From Candidatus Peregrinibacteria bacterium (GTDB lineage: Bacteria > Patescibacteriota > Gracilibacteria > UM-FILTER-43-11): DNA of 16,908 bases. This document shows, in pieces, positions 1 to 8,169 of the stretch. The notes below the pieces were generated by a model. That model did not search any database and was not told the DNA's origin. It saw only the letters and a program-made list of their open reading frames with translations. Positions within the stretch are counted from its first letter, which is position 1, and each line of letters starts with the position of its first letter. The stretch is from assembly GCA_030618315.1 (NCBI GenBank), contig JAUXDO010000012.1:1-16908 (forward strand), read 5' to 3'. Made by a program: the position numbers and the translations under genes.

Positions 1-1504
1 TACTTACTGGAGTTAAATCACTGATGCTATTACTAGTAAGCCACAGATCCGTTATACTTGTTAAATATTGCGCACCGGAAATATTTAAAATGCCTAAACC
101 ATAACTATTACAATTCAAAGCTCCTGTTAATGCAGCTGCCAACGCAACATCAATAATATCATCATCAATACCGTCTACTGCGATATCCACACATTGTTGA
201 AAGTTGGTATCAGTAAATGCATAATGGATATTTGTGCGGTCGTGAATATAAGCTGAGCCTATATTATCGTCACCATGGGCGCCAACTATAATATAATCAC
301 CGAATTGATTAATACTATATCCAGTTGAGTCACCATTTGCAATATCGCTGGCAATTATTTTCCTCGTTTCAGTCATATCACTCCATCCGCCACCTGGTTG
401 TTCAAATAGATAAATTGAACTTTGGTTTGGAAAATTATCGCCAGGGGAACCAATAGCAACATGACTATCTAATATTGAAACAGAATAACCGAAATAGGTA
501 GAAGATATGCCATCACTAGCTGTTAATTTTGCAGTTTCAGCATTAGTAGTAACCCAGCCTGTACCTGGTTTTACGAATACATAAGCTGAACCGGAACTGG
601 ATCCACTGTCATCATCGCCATGAGCACCAATAATTATATTATCACCTGATATTGATATAGATCTACCGAAGAAATCATCAGTTACTCCATCACTAGCTGT
701 TAATTTTGCATCAAAAGTACTAGTAGTAGCCCATCCTGTACCCGGTTTTACGAATACATAAGCTGAACCGGAGCTAGATCCGCTATATCCCGGAGCTCCA
801 ATGGCGATATTATCGCCAGAAATTGAAACTGAATTACCGAACTGATCATCAACTGCACCACCACTTGCTGTTAATTTTGCTATTTGATTCCATGTATCAA
901 CGCTTCTTTCAAAAACATATGCTGAACCTTCATCGTCGGTTGGCTCATTATCAGTATAAGCACCAATTACAACAGTGCTATTGGATGATGAAATTGATCT
1001 TCCAAAACCATCACCAGATTGCATATCGCTTGCTGTTAATTTTGCTGTTTCAGTCATATCACTCCATTCGCTTACCGGTTTTTTAAATACATATACTGTG
1101 CCTTCATTTGCAACTGATGCAGTATGACGATTGGAACCGATAAAAATAAAATCATCATTAACTGAAATAGATTCACCAAAAGCATCATTTAATAGACCAT
1201 CACTTGCTGTTAATTTCGCTATTTGGCTCCATGTATCGACACTTTTTTTAAAGACATATGCTGAACCCGAATTATCTGTGCCATCATCATCCCCCGTGGC
1301 GCCAATAACTGCATAATCATTATAAATGAATACATTAATACCAAATTGATCATTACTTGCCCCATCAATTGAAGTTATTTTGGTTTCGGGTGCAGCAGCT
1401 TTCGTAACAACACTATGGATTGCTTGTGAAGCAATTAATGATATCACGACAAGCAAAACTGCGAAGTAATGTTTGTACGATATATTTTTGAGTAGGTTTT
1501 TCAT
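1..1504 (-). CDS. Exported FG-GAP beta-propeller protein with internalin-like LRR (3' end outside window)
   Basis: The frame is open from the ATG at 1504 to the window edge, giving 501 codons. Residues 1-38 form a signal peptide: basic start, hydrophobic FAVLLVVISLIAS, then VTKAAA before the mature part. Residues 39-423 contain seven repeats of about 55-60 residues with the pattern AKLTASDG..DxFG.S.SISGDN..IGA..DD..GSAYVF....W, the FG-GAP type known from integrin alpha heads and many bacterial surface proteins. Seven copies fit one closed seven-bladed propeller. From about residue 424 it changes to an internalin-like cap (FTDTNFQQCVD) and a leucine-rich repeat (LWLTSNSISDLTPV) that runs off the window. 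Likely a cell-surface binding protein; the ligand cannot be told. The signal peptide and promoter closely match those of the dockerin gene upstream on the same strand. The start is supported by the signal peptide and by the -10 box 25 nt upstream. Confidence 0.88.
   Translation of the reverse strand, partial: MKNLLKNISYKHYFAVLLVVISLIASQAIHSVVTKAAAPETKITSIDGASNDQFGINVFIYNDYAVIGATGDDDGTDNSGSAYVFKKSVDTWSQIAKLTASDGLLNDAFGESISVNDDFIFIGSNRHTASVANEGTVYVFKKPVSEWSDMTETAKLTASDMQSGDGFGRSISSSNSTVVIGAYTDNEPTDDEGSAYVFERSVDTWNQIAKLTASGGAVDDQFGNSVSISGDNIAIGAPGYSGSSSGSAYVFVKPGTGWATTSTFDAKLTASDGVTDDFFGRSISISGDNIIIGAHGDDDSGSSSGSAYVFVKPGTGWVTTNAETAKLTASDGISSTYFGYSVSILDSHVAIGSPGDNFPNQSSIYLFEQPGGGWSDMTETRKIIASDIANGDSTGYSINQFGDYIIVGAHGDDNIGSAYIHDRTNIHYAFTDTNFQQCVDIAVDGIDDDIIDVALAAALTGALNCNSYGLGILNISGAQYLTSITDLWLTSNSISDLTPVS
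236..1390 (-). repeat. Seven tandem FG-GAP blade repeats
   Basis: Seven protein-level repeats within the propeller gene. Blade boundaries fall at the AKLTAS motif, starting at residues 39, 96, 154, 209, 266, 325 and 381. At the DNA level the blade 4 and blade 5 ends are almost identical: 561-604 and 738-781 differ at 3 of 44 positions and lie 177 nt (59 codons) apart, which suggests a recent duplication or gene conversion. Other blades are more diverged. Confidence 0.85.
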
Positions 1505-1529
1505 GTTATATTTTTTATTTAATCTATTT

Positions 1530-1558
1530 ATTATATCATTTTTTTTTCTAAAAGGCAA
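1530..1558 (-). promoter_or_regulatory. Promoter of the FG-GAP protein gene
   Basis: On the minus strand, -35 TTGCCT (1558-1553), a 17-bp spacer and -10 TATAAT (1535-1530), with 25 nt to the ATG. The leader is AU-rich and has no Shine-Dalgarno motif. The layout is nearly the same as that of the dockerin gene promoter at 4968-4996. Confidence 0.7.
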
Positions 1559-1641
1559 GTCACAAATATATTATGCGAAAATACTTACATGAATTCTGAC
1601 TTGAGTACAGGCCTTTGGAGGCAATACATCCACTATCTCGT

Positions 1642-1657
1642 TCCCACTAAAGCGGGA
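1642..1657 (-). terminator. Possible terminator hairpin downstream of the dockerin gene
   Basis: The minus-strand RNA can form a six-pair stem, UCCCGC/GUGGGA with one G-U pair and a UUUA loop. The G-U pair works only in minus-strand RNA, which agrees with the direction of both flanking genes. No U-run follows, so rho-independent termination is uncertain. Its arm shares AAAGCGGGAT with the palindrome at 13588-13627. Confidence 0.35.
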
Positions 1658-1668
1658 TCTCGCTCATA

Positions 1669-1729
1669 CCGATTGAAATTTGATTGAAATGGATTAATAC
1701 CAAAATCAACTTCAATCTATTTCAATCGG
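1669..1729. repeat. Long imperfect inverted repeat in the spacer between the two surface-protein genes
   Basis: Arms at 1669-1688 and 1711-1729. The outer 11 bp (CCGATTGAAAT / ATTTCAATCGG) match perfectly; after a small bulge another 7 bp (GATTGAA / TTCAATC) match, with a loop of about 22 nt. It lies 54 nt past the stop codon of the dockerin gene. It could fold in RNA, act as a terminator or 3'-end stabiliser, or be a relic of a small mobile element. No gene is visible in 1505-1782. Confidence 0.6.
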
Positions 1730-1782
1730 AGGGAGTTGCCGATAGACAGGGGATTGAGTATCCCACAGCGAGTACTCGAGTG

Positions 1783-4700
1783 CTATTTGCATTCAGCCCC
1801 AATCAAATCCAGCCAACTGACAGCCTTAACCATGGTATCCAATTTAGTGTCTGTAGTAAGAGTAATGCCAAAAGGCTCCAGTAACGCTCTTAATTTAATC
1901 TCAGTGTCTTCAATTCTGGACTCTTTAAGTCCTCCCCAGTTTTCCTGAAGTATTACGATATCGAGCAAGTTAATACCCTCAAGTCCGTCCAAATTAGCAA
2001 ATTCCCAGATTTCCCATAATTCATAACCATTAATTGATATATTACCACTTAGTAAATTGCCCCACTCGCCTATATCACCAAGATTAATCTTTCCATCTTC
2101 ATTGAAATCTCCATACCTAAAACTTCTATCAAATTCCAGCCCAACTTCAGATGTGTAAATAGTATCAAAAGGCTTCAACTCTTTAATAGCATTATTTATT
2201 TGCAATGTAGCTATTTTAGGAAGAACAAATCTTTCATCAGCAAGTTTGATTTTTAATGTGTAATCATCACCTGAAATAAATTCACCGATTCCTACGGTCA
2301 CATTTCCAAATATATCTGTATTGGCATTATATGTTTCTAGCAAGTTATCATCAGCATCGTATTTCTCGATTGTAATATTGGAAGAATGACTTACTCCCTC
2401 AAAATAATCAGCTCCAATCATCTTCATTATTTCCATATCAGAAGTATCAAGCTCATTAATATTTAGTTTATTTACAAAATTTCCAACCATCAACTGTTCA
2501 TTTTTGGCATAAGTTTGAATACTTTTGCTAAATTGGATATCATATTTGATATCATTTATCATCTCAGATGTTTTTGCCTTAATATAATCCTCACTTAATT
2601 CAAGATTAATCATTTTTACAAGCGGAGGAACAATAAGTTTTTGCCTTAAGGTGATTTCATTTATTAAACGCAGGTCATTTTCACCATAGCAGGCAATAAG
2701 GCATTCCAGTGCATGGTCCGCATCTATAACCTGGAAAAATTCTTCTCTGACTTCTTCACATGACCTAATGTTATCATAAGCTGTTTGTTCATTTTCAATA
2801 AACAACTTTCGGAACCTATCCATCATAAGGTTGTTATAAGCCTCCTTTATTTTAATTTTAAGATTCAAAGTAACGTCCACATTAGTACCTGCGGGAATTA
2901 TAGGGTCAATAATCACTTCTGCCTCTGTACCTTTTTTGACCTGACCGCAATTTTCAGTAACTATCTGATATTTATAATTTTTTGCATTATCACTTAATGG
3001 AATTTTTGTATCTGTCCAGCTTGTTGCCTCAGAATTAATTTCAAATGATTGATCATCAAGATAGATGCCACTTTTATTTACTTTTCTTATAACTTTTATA
3101 CTGCCGGAAGAATTTCCATTGTTTTTAAACAAATTGTAGTAATAATTTGAAAAATAAGAATTTTCATAACCGGATGATTCAATAAGTGTATTTTCCAATG
3201 AAAGAAGATCGTCAATAAAGTTAATAATCATTGAATTTATTTCAGGGTCAGCATTCATTTCTTTAACTACTTTTAAAATTCTTTCTGACATTTCGTTGTC
3301 ACATACATCAGTATTTATTGTCTCAAGCTTATTATCAATCAGCTCTTTAAGGGGACTGGATGCTTCACTGTATATATGATTTGCAAATACGTTTTGAAGT
3401 CTTACGTTATTTGAACCGATAATTGCAGGCGGATAAAGTGCCAGGTAATCAAAAAATATCTCAATTTTCTGATTTGGATTGATATCCATAAGCCCTGATT
3501 GTCCCCATTTTAGTGTTACAGCAGGATTGCCGTCTAATTGAGTAACAATTGCATCTTTTATATCTAGCTGAGTCGGCAATGGGGTACATTCGATTACTGT
3601 TCCTTCAGAGGTAATATTGGGTGTTTTATCTCCACTACCACCTCCGGCTATAGCTGCATCAAGCGTTTCTATTGCTCCTGCTTCAAGTTCTCCTGATGGT
3701 CTTGCATTACCTAAAAAATCAGTAGCAGGTGTAAGTGAATCCGCAGATGAAATTTGGTAATTTGTGTATTCAGTATCACTTAATGAAAATGCTGTTCCCA
3801 CCTCCATACATGGTGCAACTGCAGCAGCATAAGCATTTGGAATAAACAGTCTGGCAAATATAAATGACTTACTATTAAATGCCACTATGGGGCATTCCAT
3901 CTTCAAATTCGCATTATAGCTGTAGTCATAAAAAAACGGGATTGTTAGCTTTTCATGAAAGTTGTTTCCATTTCCAAAATCCGCAGCGACTTGATCTGTA
4001 AGAACTCCTGTTGTAGTGGAGCCATTTACTTCTACTCCAGATTCGTAATAGATTCCAGCTGGTACAGCTAAATCATTGTAAACGATATTTTGTTTAATTA
4101 TTGTGCCCGTAGTAGGCCCACCCTTTCCAGCCATTACATATATATCACCCAAGCTTGAAGAGCGAACTCCGCCACAGTTATTATAAAGTGTGTTGTTGAT
4201 AATTTTTGTATTGGTCATACCACCAAAAACATACAACCCACATGAAGTAAAACCCTGGTCATTATCAATCAAAACATTGTTATAAATCTTAGTATTGTCA
4301 TAGTTACCCAATACTGCTATTGCTTGGGAATTATTGTTGTATAGATAAGAGTTCTGTACCGTAATGTTGGAGTTATCAACCCATATTGCCCCCGTACCAT
4401 TATCTGAATTTGTTATCTCAAAACCATCTATAATTATGTTCTCAATATAGATTCGCAAATAACCATTATTAATAATAGGATTACTATTCCATGGTTCAAT
4501 ACTGTAGCTTAGCGCTGTAAGACCAGCAGGTGTAGATTCAAATCTAATATGCTCATTTGCACCTTGTAAAGTACCTTGAACTTTTATTGCTATATCTTTT
4601 GGTGTAGCGTCTGTGGCTGCTATACTAAAGGGAATTGAGTTAAAAACTCTTTCAACTGTATTACATGGCGCTATCACACTACATTCAAGATTCGGTGTGC

Positions 4701-4944
4701 CAAGGGAGTAATCAACATAAAAAACAGGATTATCCAGCGTACATGCACTTGAACACCCATCGCCATCAATTAGATTTCCATCATCACATTGCTCTCCAGA
4801 CTCTATAATACTATTACCACACACTGAAACTGCTGCTGCTTTTGTGACAGGGTTATTAATTACAGATGAAGTAATCAATAACATCATTACAAGTAAAACT
4901 GCAAAGTGGTACTTTTTTGATATTTTTTGTATTATTTTTTTCAT
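1783..4944 (-). CDS. Large exported protein: Cys-rich repeat, beta-helix and C-terminal dockerin-like domain
   Basis: 1053 residues. A signal peptide covers about residues 1-38 (FAVLLVMMLLITSSVI, then VTKAAA). Residues 42-70 have the pattern CGNSIIESGEQCDDGN..DGDGCSSAC, the DUF4215/myxococcal disulfide-repeat type. About residues 75-420 are rich in N..I.NN..YNN rungs such as TKIINNTLYNN, typical of a right-handed parallel beta-helix, a fold often found in polysaccharide-active or adhesive proteins. Residues 420-940 are unrecognised; ADP..NSM-type helices alternate with beta-rich stretches. Residues 943-1005 resemble a type I dockerin: a calcium loop (GDFNEDGKINLGDIGEW) and a second, degenerate copy (ANLDGLEGINLLDI), followed by a 48-residue tail. 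No catalytic motif was recognised. The ATG at 4944 is supported by the signal peptide and by the promoter 23 nt upstream. An adhesin or scaffold-bound surface protein is the likeliest role. Confidence 0.85.
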   Translation of the reverse strand: MKKIIQKISKKYHFAVLLVMMLLITSSVINNPVTKAAAVSVCGNSIIESGEQCDDGNLIDGDGCSSACTLDNPVFYVDYSLGTPNLECSVIAPCNTVERVFNSIPFSIAATDATPKDIAIKVQGTLQGANEHIRFESTPAGLTALSYSIEPWNSNPIINNGYLRIYIENIIIDGFEITNSDNGTGAIWVDNSNITVQNSYLYNNNSQAIAVLGNYDNTKIYNNVLIDNDQGFTSCGLYVFGGMTNTKIINNTLYNNCGGVRSSSLGDIYVMAGKGGPTTGTIIKQNIVYNDLAVPAGIYYESGVEVNGSTTTGVLTDQVAADFGNGNNFHEKLTIPFFYDYSYNANLKMECPIVAFNSKSFIFARLFIPNAYAAAVAPCMEVGTAFSLSDTEYTNYQISSADSLTPATDFLGNARPSGELEAGAIETLDAAIAGGGSGDKTPNITSEGTVIECTPLPTQLDIKDAIVTQLDGNPAVTLKWGQSGLMDINPNQKIEIFFDYLALYPPAIIGSNNVRLQNVFANHIYSEASSPLKELIDNKLETINTDVCDNEMSERILKVVKEMNADPEINSMIINFIDDLLSLENTLIESSGYENSYFSNYYYNLFKNNGNSSGSIKVIRKVNKSGIYLDDQSFEINSEATSWTDTKIPLSDNAKNYKYQIVTENCGQVKKGTEAEVIIDPIIPAGTNVDVTLNLKIKIKEAYNNLMMDRFRKLFIENEQTAYDNIRSCEEVREEFFQVIDADHALECLIACYGENDLRLINEITLRQKLIVPPLVKMINLELSEDYIKAKTSEMINDIKYDIQFSKSIQTYAKNEQLMVGNFVNKLNINELDTSDMEIMKMIGADYFEGVSHSSNITIEKYDADDNLLETYNANTDIFGNVTVGIGEFISGDDYTLKIKLADERFVLPKIATLQINNAIKELKPFDTIYTSEVGLEFDRSFRYGDFNEDGKINLGDIGEWGNLLSGNISINGYELWEIWEFANLDGLEGINLLDIVILQENWGGLKESRIEDTEIKLRALLEPFGITLTTDTKLDTMVKAVSWLDLIGAECK

Positions 4945-4967
4945 GATTATTTTTATTTATTCTAATA

Positions 4968-4996
4968 ATTATACCATTTTTTATCTAAAAAAACAA
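4968..4996 (-). promoter_or_regulatory. Promoter of the dockerin protein gene
   Basis: Minus strand: -35 TTGTTT (4996-4991), a 17-bp spacer and a perfect -10 TATAAT (4973-4968), with 23 nt to the ATG. The downstream leader (AATAAATAAAAATAATC) lacks a Shine-Dalgarno motif. The geometry matches the promoter at 1530-1558. Confidence 0.75.
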
Positions 4997-5063
4997 GAGT
5001 ATTTGCCCAATCTAAGACAAAAACGCTTATTGCCTAATTACTGCGAAAAAACAGGAATTGTCA

Positions 5064-6380
5064 TTACGCCATAACGTCATTACGTAATTCTTTCATCATA
5101 TCAATCCTCTTCTGAATCAATTCCTGCGTTCCAATATCTTTTCTGTAAAAAACCGGTCCATCCACAGCTTCGACACCGATTTGTGCAAGTTTTTCAGCTT
5201 CTTCAATTGTGTCACCGATTCCAACAAAAGCAATAGTCCTACTGCCTCCAATAATTAATCTGCCGTCGACTTCATTAACCGATGCAAAGTATTTTTTTAC
5301 CTCATCCGGCAGTTCACCAATAGTGAATTCAACACCTTTTACAGGATTAGTCGGATACCCCTCGGGTACAGCATATTTGCAAACAGTAGCTTTGTTTGAA
5401 AATTTAATATCGAGTTCATTTAAATTTCCGTCGATTATTGCCTTATTAATATCTACAAAATCAGTTTCCAATAACACTAAAGCATTCATTGCTTCCGGGT
5501 CACCAAGGCGTGCATTATATTCAATAAGTTTTACACCGTTTTTTGTGGCGATAAAACCGCCATACATAATCCCTTTATAAGGTTTTCCCAGTTCCTTCTT
5601 TAATGCTTTTGCCGTTTGAACGGTGATTTCGTGAGCATCCACCAAATCCTTATCAGTTAAAAATGGGAGATTGCCAGGATAATTATATGTTCCCATTCCG
5701 CCGGTATTTGGCCCTGTATCGCCCTCAAACGCACGTTTGTGATCCTGAATCGGAGGCATATCAATAACATTTTCACCGTCCGCAAAACTCATCAGACTAA
5801 ATTCCTGACCGACAAATTTCTCTTCAATAACAACATGTCCATCAGAAGCAATAAATTTAATAGCAGATTCAATTCCTTCCTCAGCCGTATCAAAATGATC
5901 ACCCTGAACAAGTACACCTTTTCCACCATGAAGTCCGTCAGCTTTTACTACAAAATCACCAAGACTTTTTGCATACTCAAGCATACCTTCATCACTTGTA
6001 AAAGTTTTAAAGTCCGGATTGCCGGGAATGTTATATTTTGCAAGAAGTTCACGGGTAAATGATTTTGAACTTTCCAATTGGCCTAAAGCTTTAGTAGGTG
6101 ATGCAGAAGGAATTCCGATTTTATCTAACTCATCAACAACTCCCTCAGCAATCGGATTTTCGGGTCCGATTATAGCAAAGTCAGGTTTATTTTGTTCCGC
6201 AAAAACCCTCACTTCATCTGGATTATTATAATTACCAACATGATAAATGCTCGCTAGCTTTTTTATTCCAGGATTCATTCCGCTGGCAAAAACAAAAAGT
6301 TCATTACACCTTGGTGACTTAGTCAGTTTTTCCGCCATTATATGTTCACGGGCACCATTTCCTATTAACAAGATTTTCAT
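5064..6380 (-). CDS. purD: Phosphoribosylamine-glycine ligase (GAR synthetase)
   Basis: This enzyme does step 2 of de novo purine synthesis: 5-phosphoribosylamine + glycine + ATP give GAR. The protein is 438 residues, a normal length. It opens with MKILLIGNGAREH, the PurD N-terminal domain. The ATP-grasp region has FVVKADGLHGGKGV (143-156), QDHKRAFEGDTGPNTGGMG (212-230) and the metal/ATP-binding segment NARLGDPEAMNAL (289-301). An in-frame ATG lies 10 codons further upstream (6410), but those residues (KLFIIIIN) are not family-like and the family start is at 6380. The segments MNPGI, LLAKYNIPG and GDPEAMN look more like archaeal PurD than the usual bacterial GDPETQ form; this is judged from memory. 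It lies 98 nt downstream of purF on the same strand. Confidence 0.95.
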   Translation of the reverse strand: MKILLIGNGAREHIMAEKLTKSPRCNELFVFASGMNPGIKKLASIYHVGNYNNPDEVRVFAEQNKPDFAIIGPENPIAEGVVDELDKIGIPSASPTKALGQLESSKSFTRELLAKYNIPGNPDFKTFTSDEGMLEYAKSLGDFVVKADGLHGGKGVLVQGDHFDTAEEGIESAIKFIASDGHVVIEEKFVGQEFSLMSFADGENVIDMPPIQDHKRAFEGDTGPNTGGMGTYNYPGNLPFLTDKDLVDAHEITVQTAKALKKELGKPYKGIMYGGFIATKNGVKLIEYNARLGDPEAMNALVLLETDFVDINKAIIDGNLNELDIKFSNKATVCKYAVPEGYPTNPVKGVEFTIGELPDEVKKYFASVNEVDGRLIIGGSRTIAFVGIGDTIEEAEKLAQIGVEAVDGPVFYRKDIGTQELIQKRIDMMKELRNDVMA

Positions 6381-6390
6381 ATTTATAATT

Positions 6391-6396
6391 ATTATA
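6391..6396 (-). promoter_or_regulatory. Possible -10 box of purD
   Basis: A perfect TATAAT on the minus strand, 10 nt before the purD ATG, with no matching -35 at 16-18 bp. If used, the transcript would have a leader of only a few nucleotides, so nearly leaderless. purD may otherwise be read through from purF. Confidence 0.35.
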
Positions 6397-6425
6397 AACA
6401 ATTTACTCAAATCGATTATCCGTAG

Positions 6426-6445
6426 GCGAGGATAATTATCCTCGC
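6426..6445. terminator. Perfect 20-nt palindrome between purF and purD
   Basis: The palindrome has arms GCGAGGATAA / TTATCCTCGC with no mismatch. In minus-strand RNA no U-run follows, whereas on the plus strand it is followed by TTTCAGTTTATCGGTTTTTT. It may act as a terminator, an RNA-processing or stability element, or a dispersed palindrome. Its flank CTGAAAGCG is shared with the palindrome at 13588-13627. Confidence 0.55.
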
Positions 6446-6478
6446 TTTCAGTTTATCGGTTTTTTAAAGGTTTTCGGA

Positions 6479-7990
6479 TTAAACTAGATTCAATTGATCA
6501 TCAGCCTCTTCATCATCAAGTTTCTCTTCAACAACTCCACATGACCTCTGCGTTCTGCGTGCTTCAGCATTTTTCTGCAATGTTTTTTCATCAATATCTC
6601 CTGTCTTATAATCTCCGTCAAAACAAGCCATACACATATCTTTAAGTTTTGGGTTTCCGGTCAGACAATCTTTTTTGACATCATTAATATCGCCATAAAT
6701 CAGACTATCAGCATTAATAAATTTTCTAACCTCTTCAACTGTAACGTCCGAAGCTATTAATTCCTGTCTTGTCGGAATATCAATTCCATATAAACATGGG
6801 AATTTAACTGGCGGAGCATAGGATACAAAATGAATTTCCTTAGCACCCGCTTCGCGCATGACTTCAATAATTTTTTTCGAAGTATTTCCTCTTACAATAC
6901 TGTCATCAACCAAAAGAATCTTTTTGCCATTGATTTCCAATTTCATCGGATTCAATTTGTATTTAATCGATTTTTTGCGAACTTCCTGACCGGGCATAAT
7001 AAAAGTCCTTCCAATATATCTGTTTTTAATAAGACCTTCCCTGTATTTAACTCCAAGCTCTTCGGCAATAGCAAGCGCGGCAGTACGGGATGAATCCGGT
7101 ACAGGCATTACTACATCAAAATCAATATTTGCCTTCTTAATCTTTTTTACAACAGATTTACCCATTCTAATGCGGGTTTTGTATACTGAAATTTTGTCTA
7201 AAACTGAATCAGGTCGGGCAAAATAAATATGTTCAAAAATGCATGGGGTATGTGTTTTTTGAGTGATAACTTTTGAATGAACTTCTCTGGTTTTTTCATC
7301 AATAAAAATAGCTTCACCTGCACTTACATCCCTAACTAATTTAAATCCTAATAAATGCAGTGAAACAGATTCAGAAGCAAAAATATAGTCAATACTTAAA
7401 CCGGATTTCCTTTCACCAAATCTTAATGGTCTAATTCCATGCGGGTCACGGAAAGCAACCATTCCATAGCCGGCGATATACGCACAAACACTATATGCAC
7501 CCTTTGCTCTTTCCTGAACACTTTTTACAGCTTTCCATATATGCTCAGGTTTCAATATATCAATATTTTGTCTGCTAAGTGACTTTGTAAATAAATGGAG
7601 GATGATTTCAGCGTCACATTCAGAATTAATTAATCTATGGTCTTTTTCAAAAAGCTCTTTCTTAAGTGCAGGAGAATTAAACACATTTCCATTATGAGCA
7701 AGCATTACGCCAAAAGGGGATTGACCCAGAAAAGGTTGGGCATCATCTGCGCCACCAGAGCCAATAGTCGAGTATCTTGTATGTCCGATTCCAACACATC
7801 CAGTCAGATTTCTCATATGGCGTGTATGAAAAACATCCCGTACCAAGCCAAGACTCTTTCTGATACGAAACTTTCCATCATAAGTCATCATTCCACAGGC
7901 ATCCTGCCCACGATGCTGAAGCGTTACAAGTCCGTCGTATATATCCTGCGCAACAGGTCCGCTGTTGATAATTCCTAGAAGTCCACACAT
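6479..7990 (-). CDS. purF: Amidophosphoribosyltransferase (glutamine PRPP amidotransferase)
   Basis: This enzyme catalyses the committed first step of purine synthesis: PRPP + glutamine give 5-phosphoribosylamine. The protein has 503 residues. It begins MCGLLGI, so Cys2 becomes the N-terminal nucleophile after Met removal and no propeptide is present. Class II glutaminase motifs include QHRGQDACG (25-33), GHTRYST (69-75), AHNGN (98-102) and ECD (124-126). The phosphoribosyltransferase half has the PRPP loop VDDSIVRGNT (361-370). Cys250, Cys399, Cys453 and Cys456 match the positions of the four [4Fe-4S] ligands of the Bacillus-type enzyme, so an oxygen-sensitive cluster is likely. An acidic tail (EEKLDDEEADDQ) ends the protein. 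It follows folD after 179 nt and precedes purD. Confidence 0.97.
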   Translation of the reverse strand: MCGLLGIINSGPVAQDIYDGLVTLQHRGQDACGMMTYDGKFRIRKSLGLVRDVFHTRHMRNLTGCVGIGHTRYSTIGSGGADDAQPFLGQSPFGVMLAHNGNVFNSPALKKELFEKDHRLINSECDAEIILHLFTKSLSRQNIDILKPEHIWKAVKSVQERAKGAYSVCAYIAGYGMVAFRDPHGIRPLRFGERKSGLSIDYIFASESVSLHLLGFKLVRDVSAGEAIFIDEKTREVHSKVITQKTHTPCIFEHIYFARPDSVLDKISVYKTRIRMGKSVVKKIKKANIDFDVVMPVPDSSRTAALAIAEELGVKYREGLIKNRYIGRTFIMPGQEVRKKSIKYKLNPMKLEINGKKILLVDDSIVRGNTSKKIIEVMREAGAKEIHFVSYAPPVKFPCLYGIDIPTRQELIASDVTVEEVRKFINADSLIYGDINDVKKDCLTGNPKLKDMCMACFDGDYKTGDIDEKTLQKNAEARRTQRSCGVVEEKLDDEEADDQLNLV

Positions 7991-8017
7991 ATTAGTTAAA
8001 TTAAAAATTTAAAAATT

Positions 8018-8169
8018 CCAATTTCCAAATCCTAAATTCCAAACAAATTACAATATTAAATACTTAAAGTCCAAATATATTTGAATTATTATTGAATTAT
8101 TTCCGATAATGTTTGAATTTTGAAATTTGATCATTGGGTATTATTTGGAATTTGGGATTTGGAAATTGG
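8018..8169. repeat. Long inverted repeat filling the purF-folD spacer
   Basis: The left arm 8018-8043 and right arm 8144-8169 pair over 26 nt with one mismatch. They are built from TTTGGAATTT / GGATTTGGAAATTGG-like words, with about 100 nt of AT-rich sequence between. The interior has further GAATT and TTTGAATT copies, including a TTGAATTATT doublet. The right arm ends one base before the folD stop codon. Similar TTTGGAATTTGG sequence is, to my knowledge, seen between genes in many uncultured-bacterium genomes, where it gives spurious peptides such as WNLGFGNW. The spacer 7991-8169 holds no gene. Confidence 0.7.

Noticed and set aside
236..1390. Regularly spaced repeats considered as a CRISPR array
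   Set aside because: The unit is about 170-177 nt, in frame and codes for FG-GAP blades; there are no short identical repeats with unique spacers.
3795..3870. Second signal-like stretch (FARLFIPNAYAAAVAP) inside the dockerin protein, taken as a possible gene fusion point
   Set aside because: It is short, lies inside a continuous beta-helix-type region, and has no start codon context or promoter.
5060..5085. GTCATTACG direct repeat at the purD end considered as an attachment site
   Set aside because: The repeat is 9 nt, 17 nt apart, with no integrase or mobile gene nearby; chance is sufficient.
5209..5580. 123-codon plus-strand open frame antisense to purD
   Set aside because: It has no family features and lies wholly within a well-supported gene on the other strand.
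7637..7978. 113-codon plus-strand open frame antisense to purF
   Set aside because: A shadow of purF with no independent start signal or recognised motif.
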